Source: a virus
DNA length: 35,368 bases
Direction: 5' to 3' (one strand)
IMG/VR virus record: IMGVR_UViG_3300028823_000309
Span: 1 to 35,368 of that record
The first letter of the stretch is position 1. Every line of letters starts with the position of its first letter. Position numbers and translations under genes: made by a program. A model generated the notes under the pieces. The model saw nothing but the letters and a program-made list of their open reading frames with translations. It did not search any database and was not told the DNA's origin. Shown here piece after piece: positions 1 through 7,690 of this stretch.

Positions 1-22
1 GCAAGACTTGTTGATATTCTCA
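1..22. repeat. Left copy of 22-bp terminal direct repeat
   Basis: These 22 bases recur exactly as the last 22 bases of the window. Collapsing the two copies gives a 35,346-bp circle and joins two halves of one open frame without a stop or frameshift. This fits a circular map, either a circularly permuted virion genome or an assembly overlap, better than a biological terminal repeat. Sequence alone cannot tell these apart. Confidence 0.9.
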
Positions 23-266
23 TCACTTCGGTCAAGCCGGTCACAAGTCTCTTGAGCTTGTTGACAGGATATTCAGGCAAGTAAAGAATGTCACCGCCTT
101 CAGTCAATATGAACTGCCTGTAATCGGCATTTATAAAGTGCCGGTCACAGTATCTTTCAACTGCTGCAGAAATTGCCGGAATGAGCAAATTGATTTTGTC
201 ATCCAGCTCCGTGCCGGTCAAGCCCATATAGGTTTTGACATCTGCCAGAGTTGTAAGGTTTGCCAA
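1..266 (-). CDS. Head-tail connector (gp6-like), N-terminal part, split by window edge
   Basis: This is the first 88 codons of a connector gene that continues at 35,346 and stops at 34,761. Across the junction the frame is open, giving 284 codons including the stop. The start is taken as TTG at 266, about six bases after AGGGGGC; no ATG lies in a better place. The N-terminal 90 residues (LTTLADVKTYMGL, then an acidic helix, AAVERYCDRHF, and YLPEYPV) fit the HK97 gp6-like / DUF3199-type connector fold, which sits between portal and neck. At 283 residues it is longer than most gp6-like proteins; the extra length is downstream of residue 90. It lies just after a 55-residue gene and before the head-closure gene, the usual neck position. 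Confidence 0.82.
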   Translation of the reverse strand, partial: MANLTTLADVKTYMGLTGTELDDKINLLIPAISAAVERYCDRHFINADYRQFILTEGGDILYLPEYPVNKLKRLVTGLTEVMRISTSL

Positions 267-275
267 CTTTGCCCC

Positions 276-443
276 CTATTCTTTGGGCTTGTCTTTTTTG
301 AAAAAGCCTTTTGTTTTTGGAGCTTTTTTCACCATCTTGTCAGCATAAGGCTTTGCTTCTTTGCTCTTGATGAGCTGCTCAGCAATGTCTTCTGGCAAGA
401 CGTGAATCGAGCCATCATTTTTGACAACTTGCACCATTTTCAT
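276..443 (-). CDS. Small basic protein of the head-connector region
   Basis: This 55-residue frame begins at ATG 443 behind GAAGGGA and ends at TAG 276, nine bases before the connector start. It opens MKMVQVVKNDGSIHVLPED and ends in a Lys-rich tail (KMVKKAPKTKGFFKKDKPKE). Small Lys-rich proteins are often found between capsid and connector genes in HK97-like phages. No family can be named. It might be a minor head component or a DNA-binding accessory. Good ribosome binding site, tight spacing and same strand support it as real. Confidence 0.75.
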   Translation of the reverse strand: MKMVQVVKNDGSIHVLPEDIAEQLIKSKEAKPYADKMVKKAPKTKGFFKKDKPKE

Positions 444-458
444 GGTAAAAATCCCTTC

Positions 459-515
459 AAAAAAAATTAAAAAGCAAGATTAGGGGCAGCAGAGATGAGC
501 CAAATCCACTGCCCC
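459..515 (-). promoter_or_regulatory. Intergenic hairpin, possible partial terminator in head operon
   Basis: Read on the minus strand, GGGGCAG (515-509) can pair with CTGCCCC (489-483), with a loop of about 19 bases. A T-rich stretch including eight Ts (466-459) follows some 16 bases later. The gap to the T run is too long for a classic terminator, so it may be a weak attenuator or an mRNA-stability element between the decoration candidate and the 55-residue gene. Confidence 0.4.
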
Positions 516-546
516 CTATCTGCCCAAAGCTTTTCAGCTCTGATAA

Positions 547-981
547 TTATATCCTGGCAGTCGCACCAAGAACGTTTTCGTATTTATAGCGTGCATTGCC
601 AGTCACAGAGATGATGCTGACTTCATCAACTCCCGTATCATCGCTTTCTGCGACATAGCAGGCAACATGGGTGAAGCCGTTTTCTGTGTCAAGGTCTTCT
701 GCCTTGCATTCCAGAACATAGACTTCACCGGCTGCACTCGGGTCTTCAACAGTCACTGCCTTGCCAGTGATGTCTTTTACGCCAGTTCCGGCTGCATCAG
801 TTGCCTGCACCAGCTTGCAACTGTCAAGGGTATCAGCCGCATTCCAAGTGCCGAGTGTCACGACGAAGCACACAATGGGGCATTCGCGCATGTCAACATA
901 AGCACTTGTGGCATTTGCACCACCGATGTCAGTGGTCTTCAATGCCTGCACAATTTTTTGATTATCAGAGATTTTATTCAT
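547..981 (-). CDS. Putative capsid decoration or head-associated protein
   Basis: A 144-residue protein encoded directly after the major capsid gene. It starts at ATG 981 behind GAAAGGGG and ends with ENVLGATARI. It is acidic and rich in Val, Thr, Ala and Asp, with alternating beta-like segments (CPIVCFVVTLGTWNA, GEVYVLECKAED, VSIISVTGNARY), and has no signal peptide or membrane span. Position and beta-rich composition suggest a small virion protein on the capsid, such as a decoration protein or head fibre. No named family was recognised, so the role is inferred from context. The intergenic hairpin in front of it may set its expression relative to the capsid gene. Confidence 0.8.
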   Translation of the reverse strand: MNKISDNQKIVQALKTTDIGGANATSAYVDMRECPIVCFVVTLGTWNAADTLDSCKLVQATDAAGTGVKDITGKAVTVEDPSAAGEVYVLECKAEDLDTENGFTHVACYVAESDDTGVDEVSIISVTGNARYKYENVLGATARI

Positions 982-1037
982 GTCTCTGAACCCCTTTCTT
1001 AAAAGCCAAACTTCCCTTTTGACAACCTGCAGAGGCA

Positions 1038-1061
1038 GCAGCTCTCATTTCTGAGAGCTGC
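1038..1061 (-). promoter_or_regulatory. Perfect 10-bp hairpin with GAAA loop between capsid and decoration genes
   Basis: On the minus strand GCAGCTCTCA (1061-1052) and TGAGAGCTGC (1047-1038) form a perfect 10-bp stem closed by the tetraloop GAAA, a stable GNRA loop. No T run follows, so it is unlikely to terminate transcription. Its place 24 bases after the capsid stop suggests mRNA stabilisation or processing. Confidence 0.65.
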
Positions 1062-1084
1062 CCCTACAGAAGATTATTCCCTGG

Positions 1085-2416
1085 TTATGTTCTTGCTTCA
1101 AGGGTAACAAACGGGCTGAGCTTCTGCGCTCCGTATTTGGGCTGCAGAGAATTTTTCCACCATCCCTGCCCGTCGTATCTTATGACGAACCTGAAAGCGG
1201 TCTCATCATAATCGAACCTGAGATGAATGCTGGTGTCTGTCTTGACGTTCATGCCTGCCTTGCCGCCAAGCAGATACATGCCAGGGTCAACAACAGCAAT
1301 GTCACCGGCATCGCCAAGAGCCTTCATTTTCTCTGTGAAGTAAATTGGCCTTCCAAAGAACATGTCGTAAGGCTTGCCGCTTATGCCGTTTGCAGGCATC
1401 CAGGCGGGGGCATTGCCAACAACCATTGTGCCAAGCTCTTTCATGGTTTCGTGGTTTGCAAGCCAGATTGCTCTGCCCTTGCTGCCAGGATGGATGGCTG
1501 ACCACATCTTCATGATGTTTTCGGTCACAATAGTGTCAGCAGCTTGACCTGCTTCTTTTGTGACAGTGACCAGGGCAGGTGAACTCAGGAAACCTTGCGG
1601 CTTGCCAGCACCATCGCCTTCAATGCAGTCACAGTCAATTGTGAAGGCTATTGCCTGAGAGAACATTGAATTCAGCAATGCTTCAATTGAAACAGGGCTG
1701 TCTTCAAGCAGTGAATTGCTGACATAAACCAAACCAGCAACTTCATTCAGGGTTAACTGAATCTGAGCAGGCTTGAACTTGCTTCTGGTCTTTTGCTCAC
1801 CTTCAGCAACTCTGTAAATTGTGACCCCCCCGAAGAATTCACCACCTGAGTGGTCTTCATCGTAAATGCAGGGTATTTTCACAGAGTTTGACCCCATCGG
1901 AATGAACTGCGCTCTTGGCATGAAAATGGATGCTTCAAGAGCAGTTTGCAGGATACCAGCTCTGTATTCGGTTGGGATGAGAAAGCCGCCCTGGGCATCA
2001 TCGCCTTCTTGCATGATGGTTTTCTCATAAGCCAGAAGTTTTTCTGACTTTCTGCCATCTGCAGCGGCTCTGACATCAAGGCAGAAATGACCGAAGTTCT
2101 TGAACCCGCCTTTCGGGTCAATGCCTTTTTCTTTGTCGTCTTTTATCATTTTCTCGAAAATTTCCTTCTGGTCTTTGAAGTATTTTTCGAGTGCTTTGTT
2201 GACACAAAGCTGAATGGTCTCAGAAGACTGTTTTTCAAGTTCTGTCTGAGAAAGAGCCAGAGCAGCATTGCCACCTGTTGCACCTTGCACCAGTTCAATG
2301 GCATTGCCTTCTTCGATAAGTCTCTTGGCATTGACATCATCGCATTTGAAGCCAGTGCCAGCCTTGAAGGTTTCGCCTTCAAGAGTAACATCTTTCAACA
2401 ATCTAATTGTTTTCAC
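1085..2416 (-). CDS. Major capsid protein, HK97 fold
   Basis: The frame extends to 2458, but the chosen start is GTG at 2416, seven bases after GAAAGGGG, giving 443 residues. Residues 1-42 (MKTIRLLKDVTLEGETFKAG, then AKRLIEEGNAIEL) form a short beta domain of a type often found in phage head proteins. Residues ~50-110 are charged and helical, like the scaffold-like delta region removed by the prohead protease. The HK97 capsid domain then follows: GGFLIPTEYRAGILQ, the E-loop/beta region, GDGAGKPQGFLSS, FFGRPIYFTEKM, and YDETAFRFVIRYDGQGWW near the C terminus. It forms the icosahedral shell. The protease gene lies directly upstream in the operon, as expected for HK97-like phages. Confidence 0.93.
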   Translation of the reverse strand: MKTIRLLKDVTLEGETFKAGTGFKCDDVNAKRLIEEGNAIELVQGATGGNAALALSQTELEKQSSETIQLCVNKALEKYFKDQKEIFEKMIKDDKEKGIDPKGGFKNFGHFCLDVRAAADGRKSEKLLAYEKTIMQEGDDAQGGFLIPTEYRAGILQTALEASIFMPRAQFIPMGSNSVKIPCIYDEDHSGGEFFGGVTIYRVAEGEQKTRSKFKPAQIQLTLNEVAGLVYVSNSLLEDSPVSIEALLNSMFSQAIAFTIDCDCIEGDGAGKPQGFLSSPALVTVTKEAGQAADTIVTENIMKMWSAIHPGSKGRAIWLANHETMKELGTMVVGNAPAWMPANGISGKPYDMFFGRPIYFTEKMKALGDAGDIAVVDPGMYLLGGKAGMNVKTDTSIHLRFDYDETAFRFVIRYDGQGWWKNSLQPKYGAQKLSPFVTLEART

Positions 2417-2500
2417 AACAAAACCCCTTTCAAAAAAAACCAGTTTTCTATTTTCCATAATGCTGACTACTCTGCCACCTGGCTGCAGTCTCTACATCAA

Positions 2501-4000
2501 TTACACTTTCCCTAATGCCCTGTTAAGAGCTTTGACTGTTTCATCTCCAATTTTTTCTTCAAAAGATTTTGGCTCATCGATAATCTGAATGAATGTTGCA
2601 GGCTCAGGGTCACAAATGCTGCATACAATTGTTGACCTGCTTTGCTCTGTTGCAGGCTCAAAAGGTTTGCAGGTATGGTCATGGTCTTTGCACCATTTCT
2701 TTGCCTGAGCAACCGTAAATTTGCTTTTATCAGAGTGGATTGCCTGCAGCTCTGATTTGCCATCGGTCTTTCGCCTGCCAAAGATGGCATGGATGCCATC
2801 TCCAAACCTGTTGTTGTTTCTGGCAAACCTGTTATATTTATCAGGGTCTTCAAGCCTGCAAGAATGCTCATTAGGATATGGTTTTAAGCCAAAAAGATGT
2901 TCTTCCCAATCCCATCCATTTTCAAGACAGACAAAAAGCCATTCCAAATCAATTAAACCATCTTCAATATCTTTCCAATATTCAACAAACAAGCCTTTTG
3001 CTTCAAGCTCTGAATATTCTTTGAATTCAGGTGGCTCTTTGTCAAACTGGTCATAATGTTTTGCCAGGTGATTATAAACCGCCTTTCTGTCTGCACCAGG
3101 AATCTGAACACCACCACGCGCACCAAGCAGAGCTGCCATTGCTGCAGCAACTCCACGCCAAACAGCCTTGAGACCGCTTGCCTGGTGATGGGGCAATTTA
3201 TATGCACCTTTGTTTTCGGCATTCTCTGAATCATACCAGGCACAAATCTTTTTAAGAGTTTCGACATCTGCAGCTCTGACTTCTCTGCCTGCATCCCAAG
3301 CTGCACCTTCAGAAGCTGTGCCATAATCATGGTATGCTATGACCCCTTTTGTTTCAAGGCTGTCAATGCCAAGAGCTTCAAGGGTCTCAGGCGAAATGTG
3401 CAACAAGCCCTTTGCAACCTGCACAGTCAAGGCATTGGGATTTGCTGCAACCCCAACTTTGGAATGTTCAAGCAAAATCCATTTGGTATAAATTCTTTTG
3501 ACTTTTTCCTGGTCAAAGATATAACCTGATTTATGCAGCCTTTCAACAAGCTTTGCCCATCCTTCTTCATTGTTATTGACCCATTTAATCGGCAAGAAAC
3601 CAACTGAGCTGGTCTTGAGATGTTTCTGTTTGACGAGCTGCCAGATTTCTTCAGCTCTTGGAGTTTCGGCATAAATCGTTTTTGCGATAATGCCGATGTT
3701 GTCTGTCTTTATCCACTGGTCTGAACCAATAGGCGGCTCAGTTGTTCTGTGACCCCAAAAGACTTGGGGGGCTTTCTTGAATTCTTTAAGGTCACAGCCT
3801 GAAGGCAGCAGAATTTCACCGTCTCTGTCAATGTCCCTGGTTGAAATATAAGTAATTTCAGCTCTTTCACCTTCTTTGAATTCAGGCTCTTTGACATGCA
3901 CAAAAGACTTTCTGATGAAGGTCTCAACTCCGTATTTGTCACAAAGCTCTTGCAGCTCTGTTGACAGGTCTGATTTTTTAATAACTTCAGTTATGAACAT
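2501..4000 (-). CDS. HK97-type prohead serine protease fused to extra domains
   Basis: 499 residues, more than twice the usual length of the HK97 protease (U35, PF04586 type). Residues ~45-140 carry the protease domain: TRDIDRDGEIL, the catalytic His in QVFWGHR (H84) and the Ser in LKTSSVGFLPI (S131 or S132). Residues ~218-330 form a second module (AYHDYGTASEG, YKLPHHQ, VWRGVAAAMAALLGARGG, AVYNHLAKHYDQF) that recurs in other phage head proteases. Residues ~405-455 carry a third (KFTVAQAKKWCKDHDH). It should cleave the capsid delta region during head maturation. The start follows AAAGGGGATTAAGGA. It lies between portal-MuF (3 bp upstream) and capsid. The function of the appended modules is unknown. 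Confidence 0.88.
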   Translation of the reverse strand: MFITEVIKKSDLSTELQELCDKYGVETFIRKSFVHVKEPEFKEGERAEITYISTRDIDRDGEILLPSGCDLKEFKKAPQVFWGHRTTEPPIGSDQWIKTDNIGIIAKTIYAETPRAEEIWQLVKQKHLKTSSVGFLPIKWVNNNEEGWAKLVERLHKSGYIFDQEKVKRIYTKWILLEHSKVGVAANPNALTVQVAKGLLHISPETLEALGIDSLETKGVIAYHDYGTASEGAAWDAGREVRAADVETLKKICAWYDSENAENKGAYKLPHHQASGLKAVWRGVAAAMAALLGARGGVQIPGADRKAVYNHLAKHYDQFDKEPPEFKEYSELEAKGLFVEYWKDIEDGLIDLEWLFVCLENGWDWEEHLFGLKPYPNEHSCRLEDPDKYNRFARNNNRFGDGIHAIFGRRKTDGKSELQAIHSDKSKFTVAQAKKWCKDHDHTCKPFEPATEQSRSTIVCSICDPEPATFIQIIDEPKSFEEKIGDETVKALNRALGKV

Positions 4001-4003
4001 TCC

Positions 4004-6160
4004 TTAATCCCCTTTCAATTCGGCTCTCAAAGTGCATCTGCAATTCGGATGCAGTGGTGGTGACTCAACCGCTTCATAGTCGAATTTCAAAGACCTTGCA
4101 ACTGGATTGCCTTCAGCATCTTCAAAGTTTGCATCCAGGCTCTGACCCTGTTCAAAGAAGGGCTGCCCAAGACTCACAACCTTGCCATCCATTTCAACAC
4201 ACCAGGGGCAGGCATCCGCTTGAGCATCCCAGACCATTGCTTCAACAATGCCGGATTGCTGCCAGGATTTTATCATTCCCATGTGAGATGCCCTGCTGCT
4301 CTCAGACCTGGCAATCTGTTGAGCTTTCAATTTACTCATGCCGTCAAAAAAAGTTCTTGTTCTTGCAGTCAACTCAGGGATTGACTCGCCTGCTTCAAAG
4401 CCCCTGGCAAGAGTTGCGGCATAAGCACTTGAAACATCCCTTGAAACTACTGCTGCAAAATGAAAAACGTATTCATTCAGGAACGTTTGGACTTCAGGAT
4501 TCAGAACATTGAAAGAAATGCCTGAGCCGATTTGAGTCATGCCCCTTGTGCCACCACGTATCAATTGAGCTTTGATTGGAGCTGACATTTCTCTGTTGAT
4601 GAGAGCTGCCCATTTTTCTCTTTCAAACATAAATTCATCCCACTCAGGGATTGCTTCACCTTTTTCACTGATGCCTGCAGGCACAAGAGCTTTCTGCTGC
4701 TCAAGCTTTTTTGCCATCTCTTTTGACATTCTTCTGAAGATGCTCGCCATAATTTTCTGCATTTTTGGAACGCCATCAAAATAAAACTGCTTTTCTCCGG
4801 CATCTTCAGCAGGATAATTACCATTGAAATTTATATTGACCGCTTTGCCTTCTTCTTGCTGCTCAGGTGGTGCAGAGCCAAGCGGTAAAATATTCAAAGG
4901 CACAAGTGGAGTATTGCCCCAGGAAACAGGCTCTTTGCCGATTTCTTCTCTGGCTTCATTGATTGTTATCACATAATTTTTCAGATTGCTTTCTCTTTCT
5001 TTCAATTTGAATTCTTTATCTTCAGGCACTGGATTATCAAAAGCCACAAAGAGCCTTTCATCATATTTGGGCATTGCGTCTTGATTGAGCTTGTCTTGAA
5101 TTCTGTTGAGACGTGGCACAATCGTATCTCTTCGATATTGAATCTCACCAATTTCAGCATTGGCAAGATTGACTTTTTCTGTTGTGACCTTGCTCATCGG
5201 CACACCGTATGCACCAAGTATTTCTTCTCTGGTGAAAGCATGGCCTTTCATAAAAGCCATGTCTCTTGGTGTAAAGCCAAGCTCTTTTATGTCTGTGTCC
5301 ATGTCAAGCACAGCAGGCAAGCCGGTCTTGCCCTGGCTGTAAAGATTCATCCATCTTTCTCTAAGTTCTTTGAGCTGCGATGGTGTGATTCTGCCCTGAG
5401 CCTTGATTAAAAAATCAGGTCTTGCATTGTTTTTAAGCAAGGCATCTTCATAAGCATCCATGTCTTCTTTGCGCTTGACAGCCATGAATGCACCTTGAAG
5501 CGGGCTGAAACCGTAAAAGAGATTATGCGGATTAGTGAATCTGAAGTGGACAACTTCTTCAGGTTTCAGTGCAACTTCATCAGCCTGGCTTTTGCCGTAT
5601 AAATAACCTTGAATGAATGACTCAGTGCCAGGAACTATAGTTACATGCTGGCTTTGCAAAACCCACAAGGTTTGTGGAATTCCAAGAGCATTAGGCTGCA
5701 TCCAGAGATAACCATCGCCTGTCAGCTCCATATAAAGCTGCAGCAACTCAAGCATTTCAAAGCCATCCATCTGTTGGTTTACTTGATGCCAGAGATTCAA
5801 GAATGGATGGTCAACAACTTCTTCAACCATGACCGCTTTGGTCAGTCGTTTTGCCAGATTTTTATTTTTACTTAATCGCTTGAGAGTTTGCTTCGTGACA
5901 GGTTTTGTATCAATGCCTTTTCTTAAATTGGGATATGCTTTCTGACCTGCTGAAGTGGTGACATATAAACGAAGTGGCACAGCAGCCACTGCATTTGCAT
6001 TTTTGGAAGATGCGACATAAACCCAATGGCGATAATGCTTGAGTAATTCTGCAGCCTTGTATTTCTCAGCTCTTGGTATTATTCCAATCTTTTTGTAAAC
6101 AGGCTGCACAACCACTTGGATTGGATTTAACAGCTTTGAAAAAAAGCTTCTCAAGCTCAT
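4004..6160 (-). CDS. Portal protein fused to MuF-type head morphogenesis domain
   Basis: 718 residues combining two proteins that are often separate. Residues ~1-430 match the HK97-like portal (PF04860): ELTGDGYLWMQ, EEVVHFRFTNPHNLFYGFSP, AQGRITPSQLKELRERW, FTREEILGAYGVPMSKV. A variable linker with Gln/Glu-rich sequence follows. The last ~170 residues are a MuF / SPP1 gp7-type domain (PF04233): QQIARSESSRASHMGM, DACPWCVEMDGKVV and the terminal SPPLHPNCRCTL, whose Cys and His residues are the family's metal-like signature. The portal dodecamer forms the DNA entry ring at one capsid vertex; MuF domains travel with it inside the head. The start follows GAAAGAGAG. Confidence 0.92.
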   Translation of the reverse strand: MSLRSFFSKLLNPIQVVVQPVYKKIGIIPRAEKYKAAELLKHYRHWVYVASSKNANAVAAVPLRLYVTTSAGQKAYPNLRKGIDTKPVTKQTLKRLSKNKNLAKRLTKAVMVEEVVDHPFLNLWHQVNQQMDGFEMLELLQLYMELTGDGYLWMQPNALGIPQTLWVLQSQHVTIVPGTESFIQGYLYGKSQADEVALKPEEVVHFRFTNPHNLFYGFSPLQGAFMAVKRKEDMDAYEDALLKNNARPDFLIKAQGRITPSQLKELRERWMNLYSQGKTGLPAVLDMDTDIKELGFTPRDMAFMKGHAFTREEILGAYGVPMSKVTTEKVNLANAEIGEIQYRRDTIVPRLNRIQDKLNQDAMPKYDERLFVAFDNPVPEDKEFKLKERESNLKNYVITINEAREEIGKEPVSWGNTPLVPLNILPLGSAPPEQQEEGKAVNINFNGNYPAEDAGEKQFYFDGVPKMQKIMASIFRRMSKEMAKKLEQQKALVPAGISEKGEAIPEWDEFMFEREKWAALINREMSAPIKAQLIRGGTRGMTQIGSGISFNVLNPEVQTFLNEYVFHFAAVVSRDVSSAYAATLARGFEAGESIPELTARTRTFFDGMSKLKAQQIARSESSRASHMGMIKSWQQSGIVEAMVWDAQADACPWCVEMDGKVVSLGQPFFEQGQSLDANFEDAEGNPVARSLKFDYEAVESPPLHPNCRCTLRAELKGD

Positions 6161-6173
6161 GTTTGTCTCTCTT

Positions 6174-7274
6174 TCAAGGCACTAATTGCATCATGTTCAG
6201 CTTGCCAGTAAGTGCTGGTGGGATGCCCCCTAAATAATGCCAACCCATATCAACCTGCCCTGTATCTGCAATACTGTCAGTTCTTGTAGTTTTATCATCC
6301 ATACCAAGATTCACTGCCGTATCCGAGCCGGCATCAATGCAAGGCGAATCCGAGCCTTGACCGGCTGCGATATGCTCAAGATGGTAATCGGCAGCACCAG
6401 GATTGACCAGAAGCGGATTCGATGTTATGCAGTTATTGAAAATTGGAGTGCCATATACATCGCCTGCAAGGTTTTGATAGCAACAGTTATTCAATGTCAT
6501 AGTACCTGCTACTTCTGCGAGTTCATCACCACCAGCACCAGCATTATTATCCCAGATAATGCAATCGTACAATGTCACAGTAGAAGTGCCATCGCAGAAA
6601 ACACCCCCACCATAAGCACTACCACCACCACCAGCAGAATTATTATATATAGTACAGTTTCTAAGCGTTCCGTCTGCAGTTGAAAAATAAAAACCACCAC
6701 CATGAAGCAGTGGTGGTGAATCACCGTTATTGTAAACAAGACAATTATTAAAAAGTGGATTTGGATTACCACTTTCAACTCTGACACCTGCAGCTTTATA
6801 TCTTGCCCTGTTATGTTTGAGAATGCAATTTTCAATCAATGGGTCTGAGCCGGCATGAAGAATATTTATTCCACCACCCGAACCATACGGGTCATATTGA
6901 GCCTGACAAAGGTCAACAATTACGTTTTGGATTGTTGGGCTTGAGCCAGAATGTATCAGGATTCCACCAGACCATCCGGCTGTGTCATATGCCCTGTAAA
7001 CCGTCAGGTCTTTAATAATTGTAGTCAGCAATTCCCCACTGGTGCAAATAAAGCCATTGCTTCCAAGATTCTCACAATCAACAACAATGTCAGTAGGGTC
7101 ACCTGTCTCGCCTCTAATTGTGATTGCCTTGCCGCCCAAATCAACATTTCGGTTATTCACACCCTGAAATGGAGAGCCAGCTTGTTCTAAGATGACTTCA
7201 TCTGCTCCCGAAACAGCTGCAGCAACAGCAGCTTTAATATCGGCATAAACTGATGGGACTCGCCTTTCAGCCAT
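6174..7274 (-). CDS. Parallel beta-helix tailspike or adhesin candidate
   Basis: 366 residues with the repeating short strands and Asn/Gly turns of a right-handed parallel beta-helix (pectin lyase-like): IQNVIVDLCQA, IENCILKHNRA, LFNNCLVYNNGD, LRNCTIYNNSA, LYDCIIWDNNA. The end (DSPCIDAGSDTAVNLGMD, DMGWHYLGG) resembles the closing segment of choice-of-anchor-Q type surface proteins. The N terminus (YADIKAAVAAAVSGADEVI) is the usual entry into such helices. It probably binds or degrades a surface glycan of the host. It overlaps the upstream gene by one base (TAATG). Its place next to portal, far from the tail genes, is odd. No secretion signal is present, as expected for a virion protein. Confidence 0.75.
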   Translation of the reverse strand: MAERRVPSVYADIKAAVAAAVSGADEVILEQAGSPFQGVNNRNVDLGGKAITIRGETGDPTDIVVDCENLGSNGFICTSGELLTTIIKDLTVYRAYDTAGWSGGILIHSGSSPTIQNVIVDLCQAQYDPYGSGGGINILHAGSDPLIENCILKHNRARYKAAGVRVESGNPNPLFNNCLVYNNGDSPPLLHGGGFYFSTADGTLRNCTIYNNSAGGGGSAYGGGVFCDGTSTVTLYDCIIWDNNAGAGGDELAEVAGTMTLNNCCYQNLAGDVYGTPIFNNCITSNPLLVNPGAADYHLEHIAAGQGSDSPCIDAGSDTAVNLGMDDKTTRTDSIADTGQVDMGWHYLGGIPPALTGKLNMMQLVP

Positions 7275-7687
7275 TATGTTTTTTCCTTCAAAATTGATGT
7301 GTCAACTTGTATCGGCTCAACTTCATCATCTGTATTCAAGATTGTGTCAAGATTTGCAGCTACAAGCCCCAAATCATTGAAGTCAATTTTCATTCCATAA
7401 AACGGCAACTTCTTTGCCTCTTTGAGTAGAGCATTCTGCTGAACAAGCCACTCATCATATGATAGCCCTGGAAGCCCAATATTATTTTTCAAAAACGTGG
7501 CTTGAGGCTCTGCCTTATCTCGCAAAGCTTGCAATTCTTGTTCAGTGCAATCAATTTCAAGAATCAGAAAGTCTTTTTTCTCTTGTTTAGTATAGCCATC
7601 ACTTGCAAGACGAAATAAGCAAACATCCCCTTGAGTTGCTCCAATTGCTTGTGCTGCCCTTTTTATAAATGTATTATATATAGTCAT
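7274..7687 (-). CDS. Protein of unknown function between two spike genes
   Basis: 137 residues starting at ATG 7687 behind GGGAG and ending at TAA in a one-base overlap with the next gene. It is helical and charged, with KQEKKDFLILEIDCTEQEL and a hydrophobic patch around GLPGLSYDEWL. No family was recognised. Because it sits between two beta-helix spike genes and is tightly coupled to the second, it could be an adaptor or a folding/attachment chaperone for a spike. That is an inference from position only. Confidence 0.65.
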   Translation of the reverse strand: MTIYNTFIKRAAQAIGATQGDVCLFRLASDGYTKQEKKDFLILEIDCTEQELQALRDKAEPQATFLKNNIGLPGLSYDEWLVQQNALLKEAKKLPFYGMKIDFNDLGLVAANLDTILNTDDEVEPIQVDTSILKEKT

Positions 7688-7690
7688 TTA

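Noticed and set aside
1223-1501. Plus-strand open frames inside late genes, and minus-strand ones inside early genes
   Set aside because: They lack binding sites, overlap strongly supported genes fully and show no recognisable domain. They are read as shadows.
1085-2458. Capsid protein starting at ATG 2458
   Set aside because: No binding site before 2458, while GAAAGGGG lies seven bases before GTG 2416.
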